The notes under the pieces are model-generated. The model was not told the DNA's origin and did not search any database. It saw nothing but the letters and a program-made list of their open reading frames with translations. Below are positions 1 through 8,371 of a stretch of DNA of 64,000 nucleotides, one piece after another. Position 1 is the first letter of the stretch; each line of letters begins with the position of its first letter. Origin of the DNA: an uncultured Eremococcus sp. (GTDB taxonomy: Bacteria; Bacillota; Bacilli; Lactobacillales; Aerococcaceae); the NCBI GenBank assembly GCA_943914835.1, contig CALUDO010000005.1:25991-89990 (forward strand), read 5' to 3'. Position numbers and translations under genes: made by a program.

Positions 1-456
1 AAAATACAAAATTTCAGTTCCGGAAATTCTTGGGTCCCCTAAGTTTGGAGCCATTTTCAGGGTATATCCAAAGGCCTGGGCTAGATGATTCACACCCGAA
101 AAAAATGGATCACATAAATAAGCGATTAAGGTGATTAAAACTAGATACAGCAGAAAGCGTTTAAGAGTCATATTCTGTTTTCTTGGAATAAAGTAAGTCC
201 TTAAGGGTCTCCTTCCAATTCGTTTGAAAATAAAGAAACCAATAAGAATGGACATCAAGTAATTACTAACATCCGCATAAATATCACCAAGAAAGGGTAT
301 CCATCCTAAGCCTAATAGGTATTGGCGAAATACCTGCCATATTATAAGACACAGAATCATTACCATATAGTATAAGAATAAACTTCGGGTATACCGGCCT
401 AAATCTTTCACCAATGGATTTTGCCAAGCTTTAGGACCCTTTAAGGGAAGATTCAT
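1..456 (-). CDS. CPBP-type intramembrane protease, N-terminal part (cut by window edge)
   Basis: An open frame of 152 codons starts at ATG 456-454 and runs off the left edge without a stop. It encodes a membrane protein beginning MNLPLKGPKAWQNP, with hydrophobic segments around residues 28-50, 65-75 and 100-118. The overall look, with an aromatic-rich first helix and a basic cytoplasmic loop before the third helix, resembles the N-terminus of CPBP (CAAX/Abi-type) intramembrane proteases, but the catalytic EExxxR and HxxxN motifs would lie outside the window. It is the third gene of a minus-strand operon behind the HTH and DUF2975 genes, 14 bp downstream of the former. The family assignment is an inference. 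Confidence 0.5.
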   Translation of the reverse strand, partial: MNLPLKGPKAWQNPLVKDLGRYTRSLFLYYMVMILCLIIWQVFRQYLLGLGWIPFLGDIYADVSNYLMSILIGFFIFKRIGRRPLRTYFIPRKQNMTLKRFLLYLVLITLIAYLCDPFFSGVNHLAQAFGYTLKMAPNLGDPRISGTEILYF

Positions 457-470
457 TATTCCGCCTTCTT

Positions 471-683
471 TCAATTCAAATCATCAGGAATATACTCTAG
501 AATATCTCCTGGTTGACAATCCAAAGCTTGACAGATTGCCTCCAGGGTGGTGAAACGAATGGCCTTGGCCCTGCCTGTTTTTAGGACAGATAGGTTGGCG
601 GGAGTGATACCTACACGCGCGGACAACTCATTCAAGGACATCTTCTGTTTGGCTAATTCAACATCTAAATTTACTTGAATCAT
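471..683 (-). CDS. small Cro/CI-type HTH regulator (YozG-like)
   Basis: A 70-residue protein that is almost entirely one helix-turn-helix domain (MSLNELSARVGITPANLSVL...) with the typical C-terminal CQALDCQPGDILEY. Proteins of this size and sequence type commonly sit next to DUF2975 membrane proteins in Firmicutes, as here: its start is 10 bp after the DUF2975 stop. A good SD (GGAGG) lies just upstream of the ATG. It probably autoregulates the operon, and the perfect palindrome at 1268-1290 beside the operon promoter is an obvious candidate operator. The DNA-binding role is strongly supported by sequence; the target is inferred. Confidence 0.85.
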   Translation of the reverse strand: MIQVNLDVELAKQKMSLNELSARVGITPANLSVLKTGRAKAIRFTTLEAICQALDCQPGDILEYIPDDLN

Positions 684-693
684 GAGAGCCTCC

Positions 694-1209
694 TTATATA
701 GTTAACTCATTTTCTTCAGCTATTTCCTGAGCCCTTTGTAAGAGCAGGGCAAAACACCATACAACCACTGCGGCCAAAAGATAGGACCCATCCACTAGAT
801 TGACAACTAGGTAAGCCTGGCCAGCTTGAAGGAGGCTTTCCAAGACCCCTTTAATGACAGCTAAGAAGGCAAGGACGCCAGCTGCATGTTTGGCTAGAGA
901 CACATTAGCTGCTATAAAAACTTGGTCTTTGAAAATATTCACTAAGAAAGATTTCATCTTAAAGAGCAAGTAAGTACCTACAACCCGTTGAAGACCAGCT
1001 AGAACAACAATCCAGCGATTATCCAAATGATCCAAGACTGGACTTAAGGTTAAAGTCGCGTCAGTTTGATCAGCCAGATTTTGCAGAGAATCAATTAGAC
1101 CCCCCCTGGTTAGGACAGCCCCCATGAGCAAGATTAAACCAATAATATTAAAGACTATAAAGACATTCATCACCCATTGACTGGTTACCACTAATTTATG
1201 AGATTTCAT
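694..1209 (-). CDS. DUF2975 family membrane protein
   Basis: A 171-residue integral membrane protein with four predicted hydrophobic segments (about residues 14-34, 62-84, 105-128 and 138-158). The length, the topology and the partnership with a 70-aa HTH gene fit DUF2975. No enzymatic motif is visible and the function of the family is unknown. It is the first gene of the operon reading towards position 1, preceded by the SD AAGGAGG and a TTGAAT/TATAAT promoter at 1235-1263. Confidence 0.8.
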   Translation of the reverse strand: MKSHKLVVTSQWVMNVFIVFNIIGLILLMGAVLTRGGLIDSLQNLADQTDATLTLSPVLDHLDNRWIVVLAGLQRVVGTYLLFKMKSFLVNIFKDQVFIAANVSLAKHAAGVLAFLAVIKGVLESLLQAGQAYLVVNLVDGSYLLAAVVVWCFALLLQRAQEIAEENELTI

Positions 1210-1234
1210 TTGACTTCCTCCTTTTCACAGCCCT

Positions 1235-1263
1235 ATTATATCCTCTTTGTTAATGAAATTCAA
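1235..1263 (-). promoter_or_regulatory. sigma-A promoter of the DUF2975-HTH-CPBP operon
   Basis: On the minus strand a -35 TTGAAT (1263-1258), a 17-bp spacer and a perfect -10 TATAAT (1240-1235) precede the DUF2975 start at 1209. Confidence 0.75.
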
Positions 1264-1267
1264 TAGT

Positions 1268-1290
1268 TATTTATCGTTAAACGATAAATA
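1268..1290. promoter_or_regulatory. 23-bp perfect palindrome, candidate operator
   Basis: TATTTATCGTT and its exact reverse complement flank one central base. The palindrome ends 5 bp upstream of the -35 hexamer of the DUF2975 operon promoter. The position suggests a binding site for a dimeric regulator; the operon's own HTH protein is the nearest candidate. Confidence 0.55.
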
Positions 1291-1304
1291 TTTATCTTAA
1301 AAGA

Positions 1305-1332
1305 CAAAAAAACACTCCGGTTTCCCGGAGTG
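1305..1332 (-). terminator. terminator of the GntR gene
   Basis: An 8-bp stem CACTCCGG/CCGGAGTG with a 4-nt loop is followed on the minus strand by a run of T, immediately after the gntR stop codon. Confidence 0.85.
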
Positions 1333-1334
1333 GC

Positions 1335-2036
1335 TTAAAATTGAGTTTGTAAATAAAAGGCAACATCTTCTTGTCGGTAACGAATTAAAGAATAATCAAA
1401 AGGAGCTCCATTGTGGAGGTGGTGGATACTCTCTAACAAGAAGCAGGCCTGACCTTCTTCTGCTTTTAAATGCCTAGCCTGGGTCTGATTTAAATGGTCC
1501 AGCTTAACAACAATATCGGCGAAGCCAATTTTGAGTTGGAGACCTTCCTCTATATAAGTAAAAATAGACTCAGACACTATTTGTTCATTAAGATAAGTTA
1601 CATAGGCCTTATTATAATATGATTCTTCATAGCAATAGGCTTGTCCATCAATGTAACGAATTCGACTCACGTAGTAAACCTTCTGCCTAGCCGGAATCTT
1701 GAGAGCCGCTCGGACACTTGTACTGGGAGTCATCTCTTCAAGGGACACCACTGTGGACAAATCATCGAAGGTCTGAGAATCCAGCTTTAAACCCTGGGCT
1801 TCTAAGAGGTTAATATAACCTGCCTTGTGATTCGAACGAACATAGATTCCCGACCCACGCACCTGATATATCTTGCCATGGGATTCTAGAAGCGCCAAGG
1901 CCTTGACCAAGGTGGAACGACTGGCCTCAAAGAGGACAACGAGCTCTTTCAAACTGGGCAACTTGTCTCCATGGCTTAAATGCTTATCCTTAATGTATCG
2001 ATTAATTTCTTGGGCAATTGCTTGGTACTTAAGCAC
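1335..2036 (-). CDS. GntR family regulator with UTRA effector domain
   Basis: An N-terminal winged-helix GntR domain (about residues 1-66, ending in the GSGIYV wing) is followed by a UTRA ligand-binding domain, the HutC/YvoA arrangement. I place the start at the GTG at 2036 (VLKYQAIAQEI) and not at the upstream in-frame ATG pair (2057), because the sequence GGAGGTGA lies 7 nt before this GTG and would otherwise be inside the coding region. The effector is probably a sugar phosphate or similar small molecule. The gene stands alone with its own terminator, and neighbouring metabolic genes give no clear target. Confidence 0.85.
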   Translation of the reverse strand: MLKYQAIAQEINRYIKDKHLSHGDKLPSLKELVVLFEASRSTLVKALALLESHGKIYQVRGSGIYVRSNHKAGYINLLEAQGLKLDSQTFDDLSTVVSLEEMTPSTSVRAALKIPARQKVYYVSRIRYIDGQAYCYEESYYNKAYVTYLNEQIVSESIFTYIEEGLQLKIGFADIVVKLDHLNQTQARHLKAEEGQACFLLESIHHLHNGAPFDYSLIRYRQEDVAFYLQTQF

Positions 2037-2094
2037 ACCTTCACCTCCAAACATCACTGAACTTATATAATATTACTATAGCAGATATTCCCAG

Positions 2095-2577
2095 TTATTT
2101 CTGGCAATGCTGAATACGGTCTTGATGAAGACTTTCTAAATTCAGAAGAGCCTTCTTCATGGCCAAGCCTCCAGCATAACCAGTCAAAGACCCATCTGCC
2201 CCAATGACTCGGTGGCAAGGGACTAGAATCCACAAAGGGTTACGCCCTACGGCACCACCGATGGCTTGACTGGCCCGTGGCTGCCCTATAGCTGCTGCAA
2301 TTTGACCGTAGCTACGGGTCTTCCCGTAAGGTATATCTAAAAGAGCCCGCCAAACCTTGACTTGGAAATCAGTTCCTTGCATCTGGAAGGGGAGGTCAAA
2401 TATTCGCCGTTCTCTTGCCAGATATTCCTGTATTTGCTTAAAGGTCTGGTTGGATAGCTTATTAGGCAGAGATGCTTCTGAAGGCTGAGCTTGGTTCCTT
2501 ATAGAAACTAGCTTATCGTCATCATAAGATACGCGAAGATAGCCAAACTTAAAGGGATAGGTCGCATGCCGGATCAT
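2095..2577 (-). CDS. ogt: methylated-DNA-[protein]-cysteine S-methyltransferase
   Basis: A 160-residue suicide repair protein that transfers methyl or alkyl groups from O6 of guanine in DNA to its own cysteine. The active-site motif LVPCHRVIGADG is present (about residues 119-130), followed by LTGYAGGLAMKKALL. The winged-helix part upstream contains VWRALLDIPYGKTRSYGQIA. The length and the absence of an Ada-type N-terminal DNA-binding domain point to the Ogt/MGT class. It is monocistronic, with SD AAAGGAGG. Confidence 0.93.
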   Translation of the reverse strand: MIRHATYPFKFGYLRVSYDDDKLVSIRNQAQPSEASLPNKLSNQTFKQIQEYLARERRIFDLPFQMQGTDFQVKVWRALLDIPYGKTRSYGQIAAAIGQPRASQAIGGAVGRNPLWILVPCHRVIGADGSLTGYAGGLAMKKALLNLESLHQDRIQHCQK

Positions 2578-2719
2578 AGTCCGCCCTCCTTTCCTTGATA
2601 TTCAGTATTAATAGAATAGCATATTTTCTCTGAATATATGCCAATGCACATCTTTATTCCTAAAAACAAAGAACTAGTGTAGACTTAAATGTAGATAAGT
2701 ATATAGACTGGGGGACATC

Positions 2720-3478
2720 ATGAATCAATTATTATCATACATCAAAAAGAAAAGCGATAATCTATCTCCTTTAGAGAAAGAGGTGGTTAACTTCATTATC
2801 GATAACCCAGATACCATCGCCAACATTACAATGAAACAATTTTCAAATATGACTTTTGTATCTAATGCGACCATTTCTCGAACAATTAAACACTTAGGAT
2901 TTAAAAATTATCAGGAATTTAAACTAAAACTACAGGACTCTATTATCAAATCTTCACAAAATAAACACACACTCAAAGATGATTTCCCTGACCATTTAAT
3001 GGACCTCATTGCAAAAACATTCAATAATCCATCTACTCAATACATTGATTCTTTTATAAATATCATAGAAACTGCTAACCGTATTGAAATCTTTGGTGTT
3101 GGTGGAAGTACCCCTATTGCTCAAGATCTAGCCCGTAAATATATGTTTCTTAAGAAACAAGCCTTTGCACGTACTGATTGGGATGAGTTGGAATATATAT
3201 CAGAAAATCTTACTGAGAAAGATTTAGCCATCTTCGTATCTTTAAGTGGTGAAACTAAACAGCTTATTCAGTATGCTAATAATTTAAAAAATCGTAATGT
3301 TCCTATCCTAAGCCTAATTGGTCGAGAAAACTCCACCTTAGCCTCTTACTCAAAGTACTCAATGATTTCTTATTCAACCATTCATTACTATCATTCTGTC
3401 GACATAAGCTCCAGAGCACCAATGTCCGCTCTTATTGATTACTTGATTCATCGTCATATCAAAACATTACACCCTTGA
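2720..3478 (+). CDS. RpiR/MurR family regulator (HTH plus SIS domain)
   Basis: 252 residues: an N-terminal HTH_6 domain (residues about 1-77, with NMTFVSNATISRTIKHLGF as recognition region) and a C-terminal SIS sugar-phosphate-binding domain starting near residue 105 (IFGVGGSTPIAQDLARK; FVSLSGETKQLIQ). Such regulators respond to phosphosugars. It lies directly upstream of, and on the same strand as, the malX-malY type operon, so it most likely controls that PTS and the linked aminotransferase. SD GGGGG precedes the ATG. Confidence 0.88.
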   Translation: MNQLLSYIKKKSDNLSPLEKEVVNFIIDNPDTIANITMKQFSNMTFVSNATISRTIKHLGFKNYQEFKLKLQDSIIKSSQNKHTLKDDFPDHLMDLIAKTFNNPSTQYIDSFINIIETANRIEIFGVGGSTPIAQDLARKYMFLKKQAFARTDWDELEYISENLTEKDLAIFVSLSGETKQLIQYANNLKNRNVPILSLIGRENSTLASYSKYSMISYSTIHYYHSVDISSRAPMSALIDYLIHRHIKTLHP

Positions 3479-3495
3479 AAAAATTTACAAAATAA

Positions 3496-3509
3496 TGAAA
3501 TCGTTTACT
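3496..3509 (+). promoter_or_regulatory. cre-like site (CcpA operator) upstream of malX
   Basis: TGAAATCGTTTACT matches 13 of 14 positions of the cre consensus TGWAANCGNTNWCA. It lies about 40 bp upstream of a TATAAT (3547-3552) that precedes malX, consistent with carbon catabolite control of the PTS operon. Confidence 0.6.
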
Positions 3510-3546
3510 TGTTTAATAAATGGGCTTTTTTTCTTAGTGATAAAAC

Positions 3547-3552
3547 TATAAT
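3547..3552 (+). promoter_or_regulatory. -10 element of the malX operon
   Basis: A perfect TATAAT lies 33 bp before the malX ATG. No good -35 hexamer is visible at 16-18 bp, which suggests activator dependence or a regulated weak promoter. Confidence 0.5.
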
Positions 3553-3585
3553 AAGGATAATAAGTTAAGAAAAGGAAGTGGATTA

Positions 3586-5169
3586 ATGAATAAATCAGTC
3601 AGAACATCTAAACCGTCAAAAATGGAATTCTTTCAAGGTTTAGGTAGAACCTTCATGTTACCCGTTGCCTTATTGGCTTTCATGGGACTGTTACTTGGAC
3701 TTGGTAGTGCCTTCACAAGTCCTTCGATGATAGAAGCTATCCCTCTTTTTGAGAATAAGTGGCTTCAAATTATCTTTAGCTTTATGTCAACGCTTGGTGG
3801 GTTTGCCTTCTCATACTTACCCGCTCTATTCGCAATGGCCATACCTCTTGGTCTTGCCCGTAGGGAGAAAGGTGTAGCTGCTTTTTCCGGTTTCGTAGCT
3901 TATGTTGTCATGCATTTATCAATTTCTTTCTATCTATCATTCTCTAATACTCTAGCTGACCAAGAAGCCATGAAAGAAGTTGGTCAAAGTTTAGTATTTG
4001 GAATCCAGTCCTTGGAAATGGGAGTTCTTGGTGGGATTTTGGCAGGGATTATCACCTACTATCTCCATGAAAAATTCTATAATGTGGAATTGCCCGACAG
4101 TTTTGCATTTTTCTCAGGTGTACGCTTTGTACCTATCATTACATCTCTGACCATGGGTCTGATAGGTCTCATCCTACCACTCATCTGGCCTTTCTTTGCA
4201 AACATAATCCAAGGAATGGGTCATCTTATACAAAAAGCCGGTGTCTTTGGCCCCTTCCTTTTCGGTTCAGGTGAACGTCTCCTTCTCCCATTTGGTCTTC
4301 ACCATATTCTAGTAGCCATGATTCGATTTACAGATGCAGGGGGGACAGCCCAAGTCGATGGAAGCACTGTTTCAGGGGCACTTAATATTTTTTACTCTCA
4401 ACTAAATGCTGGGGAGATTATTTCACCTCAAGCGACTGCTTTTCTCTCCCAAGGAAAAATGCCCACTTTCATGTTTGGTCTACCCGCTGCAGCTTTAGCA
4501 ATGTACCATACAGCTATGCCAGCAAACCAGAGCAAAGTAAAGGGACTACTTCTATCAGGCGTGATTGCTTGTGCAGTTACAGGAATTACCGAACCAATTG
4601 AATTCTTATTCCTCTTTATTAGCCCACTTCTATGGATATTCCATGTGGTTATGACAGGGGCCGGTTTTATGCTAATGAGTTTATTAGGGGTTACCATTGG
4701 TAATACAGATGGTGGTCTGCTCGACTTCATTGTCTTTGGGATTATGCAAGGCAATTATACTAAGTGGTGGTTAGTTATTATAGTCGGTCTTATCTGGGCA
4801 GCTATTTATTACTTTGTTTTCAAAACAGTGATTCTCAAACAAAACTTAGCCACTCCAGGTCGGACTGATGCTAAATTTGATGAGCATACAAATTATAGTA
4901 AAGAGGAATTAAGTACTGAAGGAAAAATCGCTAATTTTGATGTAAGTGAACTCTTAGCCGGTCTGGGGGGTAAAGATAATATTGAATCATTAGACAATTG
5001 TGTTACCCGCCTCCGTATGGTCCTTAAAGATGGTAGTTTAGTCAATGATGACAAGCTTAAACAGGAGGGAGCACTGGGCGTTATTCACCTCGATGACCAT
5101 AATGTTCAAGTAGTTATCGGTACCAAAGTAGCTTCTGTAAGAGATCGTCTTGAAGATTACCTTGCGTAA
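3586..5169 (+). CDS. malX: PTS transporter, EIICB of the glucose/maltose (MalX) type
   Basis: A 527-residue PTS permease. The EIIC membrane domain covers about residues 20-420 and contains the signature GITEPIEFLFLF. The C-terminal EIIB domain (about 450-527) holds the phosphorylation cysteine in SLDNCVTRLRMVLKDG. There is no fused EIIA, so phosphate must come from an EIIA encoded elsewhere. The downstream gene is a MalY-type aminotransferase 10 bp away, the same pairing as in the E. coli malXY locus. The exact sugar cannot be read from the sequence. Expression is probably controlled by the upstream RpiR regulator and the cre-like site. Confidence 0.88.
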   Translation: MNKSVRTSKPSKMEFFQGLGRTFMLPVALLAFMGLLLGLGSAFTSPSMIEAIPLFENKWLQIIFSFMSTLGGFAFSYLPALFAMAIPLGLARREKGVAAFSGFVAYVVMHLSISFYLSFSNTLADQEAMKEVGQSLVFGIQSLEMGVLGGILAGIITYYLHEKFYNVELPDSFAFFSGVRFVPIITSLTMGLIGLILPLIWPFFANIIQGMGHLIQKAGVFGPFLFGSGERLLLPFGLHHILVAMIRFTDAGGTAQVDGSTVSGALNIFYSQLNAGEIISPQATAFLSQGKMPTFMFGLPAAALAMYHTAMPANQSKVKGLLLSGVIACAVTGITEPIEFLFLFISPLLWIFHVVMTGAGFMLMSLLGVTIGNTDGGLLDFIVFGIMQGNYTKWWLVIIVGLIWAAIYYFVFKTVILKQNLATPGRTDAKFDEHTNYSKEELSTEGKIANFDVSELLAGLGGKDNIESLDNCVTRLRMVLKDGSLVNDDKLKQEGALGVIHLDDHNVQVVIGTKVASVRDRLEDYLA

Positions 5170-5179
5170 GGAGGGTTTT

Positions 5180-6346
5180 ATGGATTTTGACGAAATAATT
5201 GATCGCAAAGGCACCTTCTGTACCCAATGGGACTATGTTGAAGACCGTTTTGGTAAGAAAGATTTGCTTCCCTTTACCATTTCCGATACAGACTTTGCCA
5301 TTCCTGAGCAAATACAAATACAACTTTTTCAACGAATGAAACACCCTGTCTTTGGTTATACTCGTTGGAACCACCTAGAGTTTAAATCTAGTGTTGTTTC
5401 TTGGTTTAAATCACGCTTTAATATTATGATTCAAGACGATTGGATTGTATATAGTCCATCCGTGATATACTCTATCTCTCAACTCATTGATATTTTAACC
5501 CAACCGGGTGATGGAATTATTACACAAACCCCAGCCTACGATGCCTTCTTTAAAACTATAAGCGGAAATAAACGTGTCTTAGTAGAAAACAAGTTAATCT
5601 ATAATAATGGCTATTATACAATCGATTTTGTAACCCTAGAAGAACAATTAAAGAAAGATTCTAATAAAGTGCTTCTCCTTTGCTCGCCCCATAACCCTAC
5701 CGGTAGGGTCTGGAGTCATTCAGAATTATATAACTTAGTCTATCTTTGCAAAAAATATAATGTCTTCATTATCTCAGATGAAATTCATATGGATATTCTA
5801 AGAGACAATAAAAGTCATATTCCAATTAGTTACTTTGACTATGATCAAATTGCCTTATGCAGTTCGGGAAGTAAGACGTTTAATTTTCCTGGTTTGATTT
5901 TCTCATATGCTCTTATTCCAGATGACAAACTAAGACAAGAGTTCCTCTTTCATTTAAAAAACCAGCATGGCTTATCATCAACGAGTATCCTTGGTATGCA
6001 TGCAACTATGACTGCTTATAATGAATGTAATCAATGGGTGAATGATTTAAACGCTTATGTAGATAAGAACATTGAAATAACTACAGAATTTCTTAAAAAA
6101 AATCTTCCTCCAATTGTTACCACTCAGTCTGAAGCTTCCTACTTGATGTGGCTGGATATCTCACAAATACCTCTGAGTCCTGATGAAATTCAAAAACGAT
6201 TGATTAATATTGGCCATGTAGCTATCATGGATGGCCGTACATACGGTGGGAATGGTGATAATTTTCTAAGGCTAAATATTGGCTGTTCAAAATATAAATT
6301 GTTAGATGGCCTAGAACGAATGAAACAATCTCTTGAAAATATATAG
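5180..6346 (+). CDS. malY: MalY/PatB family PLP-dependent aminotransferase (cystathionine beta-lyase type)
   Basis: 388 residues of the fold-type I aminotransferase family. The PLP lysine is in CSSGSKTFNFPGL, with the preceding LLCSPHNPTGRVW and FIISDEIHMD motifs that bind the cofactor. MalY/PatB enzymes cleave cystathionine-like C-S bonds. I use the ATG at 5180, which has a strong SD (AAGGAGGG) 6-8 nt upstream; an in-frame ATG at 5150 lies inside malX and lacks an SD. It is co-transcribed with malX and ends at the long hairpin at 6345-6388. Confidence 0.87.
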   Translation: MDFDEIIDRKGTFCTQWDYVEDRFGKKDLLPFTISDTDFAIPEQIQIQLFQRMKHPVFGYTRWNHLEFKSSVVSWFKSRFNIMIQDDWIVYSPSVIYSISQLIDILTQPGDGIITQTPAYDAFFKTISGNKRVLVENKLIYNNGYYTIDFVTLEEQLKKDSNKVLLLCSPHNPTGRVWSHSELYNLVYLCKKYNVFIISDEIHMDILRDNKSHIPISYFDYDQIALCSSGSKTFNFPGLIFSYALIPDDKLRQEFLFHLKNQHGLSSTSILGMHATMTAYNECNQWVNDLNAYVDKNIEITTEFLKKNLPPIVTTQSEASYLMWLDISQIPLSPDEIQKRLINIGHVAIMDGRTYGGNGDNFLRLNIGCSKYKLLDGLERMKQSLENI

Positions 6347-6388
6347 AAAAGAAGGAGCTTAAATAAATTTTTAAGCTCCTTCTTTTCT
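6345..6388. terminator. long hairpin terminator after malY
   Basis: An almost perfect 19-bp inverted repeat (AGAAAAGAAGGAGCTTAAA and its complement) with a 4-nt loop starts at the malY stop codon. The T-rich end of the 3' arm supports termination of malXY. Confidence 0.8.
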
Positions 6389-6674
6389 CTCTTACCACTT
6401 CAAGTACTATAGACCAAATCACCAATAGTAGCGAATATTTAGCACAATCATCCTCCGCTCCCTCTAAAAAACCACCAACAAATTCAAAAAATATCCTATG
6501 ATAACTAATAAGTCCAGAGTACCAGATACTAACATCCCTTATAGTCAGAGTATTAAATACCAGAAACATGCCTTCGTTGATAGACCAGCTATCATCAATG
6601 TTTGAGTCGCTTGATACTATAACCCAATGCCAGTCAGACAACGTCTTTAATCAATTAATAAAGTAAAATAAGAA
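6389..6674. other. intergenic region, possible degraded coding remnant on the minus strand
   Basis: About 285 bp between two terminators with no convincing gene. On the minus strand a frame from 6641 (TTG, no SD) stays open through the region and into the antisense of malY. Its stretch containing WSINEGMFLVFNTLTIRD looks protein-like, but it has no ribosome binding site and runs across the malY terminator. It may be a decayed gene fragment or non-coding. Confidence 0.2.
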
Positions 6675-6710
6675 CCCCCGACCTCAGTCACCCAAGGTCG
6701 GGGTCTTTTT
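6675..6710. terminator. terminator of the phn operon (bidirectional)
   Basis: A 9-bp stem CCCCGACCT/AGGTCGGGG with a 10-nt loop, T-rich on both strands, 5 bp beyond the phnE stop codon. Confidence 0.85.
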
Positions 6711-6714
6711 ATTA

Positions 6715-7530
6715 TTATTCCCCGTATGCCAAGCGTCGGCGGATTCGGGTGGATAAGAATTCTACTAAGAGAACAAGGAGAATAAGGCCGAGCAGGATCG
6801 CCCCTACTTGACTCCAACGATAAGAGTTGATGGCAAACATCAGGGGAGCCCCAATACCGCCAGCTCCCACTAGGCCCAGGGTAGTAGCATCACGGATGTT
6901 CATATCGAATCGATAGATAATCGTGGAAAGGGCAGAGGCAGATAATTGAGGAATAATCCCAAAGCGAATCGTCTGCCAGGTAGTTGCGCCCATTGATTTG
7001 AAGGCTTCGACAACCGAGTCATCAATATTCATAATCGCTTCGGACAGTAACTTGGTCAACATTCCAATCGAAGTAAAGGTCATGGTCATAACTCCAGCAA
7101 AGGGACCGGGACCAGTTACTCGGATAAACATCAAACCATAAACTATGGCTGGGACCGTGCGAATCATCATGATCAGCAGGTTCACCATGAAGGCCAACCA
7201 CTTAGTTACAATATTGGGGGCCGATAAGAAGGCTAGGGGGAGGGCCAGGATAGATCCGATAATAGTTCCGATGATAGCAATGCAGACAGTTTCAAATAAG
7301 AGAAACCAGAGTCCTTTTTTGGAGAAATCGGTCAACATATCAATACTCGGGGTGAAAAGGCCTTTGACAATACTGTAAGCTACTTCCCAGCCGTCTCCCC
7401 GGTAATTATCGAAGTTGACTACTGAAGAAGACCAAATAAGAAGGCCGATAACAAGGACTGTTACCAAGAAATGAAAAATTCGGTAATTGGGTTCCTTATC
7501 AAACATAGCATCAATCGAGTTTCTTTCCAT
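6715..7530 (-). CDS. phnE: phosphonate/phosphite-type ABC transporter permease (second PhnE)
   Basis: 271 residues with about six membrane spans and the BPD_transp_1 signature, including the EAA loop around VVEAFKSMGATTWQ that contacts the ATPase and the C-terminal GLVGAGGIGAPL. It belongs to the PhnE family and is the last gene of the four-gene operon phnD-phnC-phnE-phnE. Together with the paralogous permease 10 bp upstream it would form a heterodimeric channel for phosphonates or phosphite. Confidence 0.9.
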   Translation of the reverse strand: MERNSIDAMFDKEPNYRIFHFLVTVLVIGLLIWSSSVVNFDNYRGDGWEVAYSIVKGLFTPSIDMLTDFSKKGLWFLLFETVCIAIIGTIIGSILALPLAFLSAPNIVTKWLAFMVNLLIMMIRTVPAIVYGLMFIRVTGPGPFAGVMTMTFTSIGMLTKLLSEAIMNIDDSVVEAFKSMGATTWQTIRFGIIPQLSASALSTIIYRFDMNIRDATTLGLVGAGGIGAPLMFAINSYRWSQVGAILLGLILLVLLVEFLSTRIRRRLAYGE

Positions 7531-7540
7531 TTGAACCCTC

Positions 7541-8362
7541 CTAACTTAACTTCCGCCGGCAATACCGACTGATTTGTTCAATCATAAAGACGGTCACTAA
7601 AAGGGCAACCAGGATGGTTCCCACACGTTCATAGTCTCGCCAACCGATATTCTCATTAATCAATAAACCCAGTCCCCCGGCACCTACATAACCAAGAATC
7701 GAAGCGTAGCGGACATTCCCTTCAAAGTTAAAGAGAGAGGTTGATATATAGGTTGGCATGATTAAGGGAATGATTCCCTTTAAGAAGGCCGATCCTTCCG
7801 TAAAGCCCATCGAAATCATGGCCTCATGTCCGCCCATATCCACTGTTTCGATGGCTTCATACATGATTTTACCTACATATGAGAAAGAGAAGAGGAAGAT
7901 GGCCACCGTCCCTGCCAAGGTCCCCAAACCAAAAATATAAGTGGCCACCAAGGCCGAAATAAGGGTTGGGATTGTTCGAATCAAGGTGAAAATAAACTTC
8001 ATCAACCAATTAAGCCAGGGCTGGTCAACCATATTCTGGGCCGCCAAGAAAGCCGCTGGCAAGGCCAAGACTGATCCCATGAAAGATCCAAAGAAAGACA
8101 TCTTTATGGTATCCAAGAGGGGTTGATTCACATCAGGAAGATAATCCCAATTGGGTTGAAAGAGAGATTGGACCATAGGCTTTAAATTCTTCGTCTTGGT
8201 CACTAGCGTATGTAAGGAGAAGTCGGTGACCTGTAGAGCCACATAGAGCACCACTAAGGTTAAAACCATATAAAAGGGAGTTCGTGATCGTTTTTCCTGG
8301 ACAAGCTTTCCATTAGCTAAACGATATTCCTTCGGTTTAAAGATTCGATCATATACTTTCAT
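7541..8362 (-). CDS. phnE: phosphonate/phosphite-type ABC transporter permease (first PhnE)
   Basis: 273 residues, about six membrane spans, with the EAA loop near GGHEAMISMGFTEGSAF and a C-terminal LGYVGAGGLGLL signature. It is a paralogue of the next gene; paired PhnE permeases are usual in Firmicute PhnCDE loci. It starts 9 bp after phnC, so it is probably translated from the same transcript. Confidence 0.9.
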   Translation of the reverse strand: MKVYDRIFKPKEYRLANGKLVQEKRSRTPFYMVLTLVVLYVALQVTDFSLHTLVTKTKNLKPMVQSLFQPNWDYLPDVNQPLLDTIKMSFFGSFMGSVLALPAAFLAAQNMVDQPWLNWLMKFIFTLIRTIPTLISALVATYIFGLGTLAGTVAIFLFSFSYVGKIMYEAIETVDMGGHEAMISMGFTEGSAFLKGIIPLIMPTYISTSLFNFEGNVRYASILGYVGAGGLGLLINENIGWRDYERVGTILVALLVTVFMIEQISRYCRRKLS

Positions 8363-8371
8363 AATGCCCTC

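Noticed and set aside
4428..4754. Minus-strand frame of 108 codons within malX
   Set aside because: Antisense to an obvious EIICB gene, without an SD or motif.
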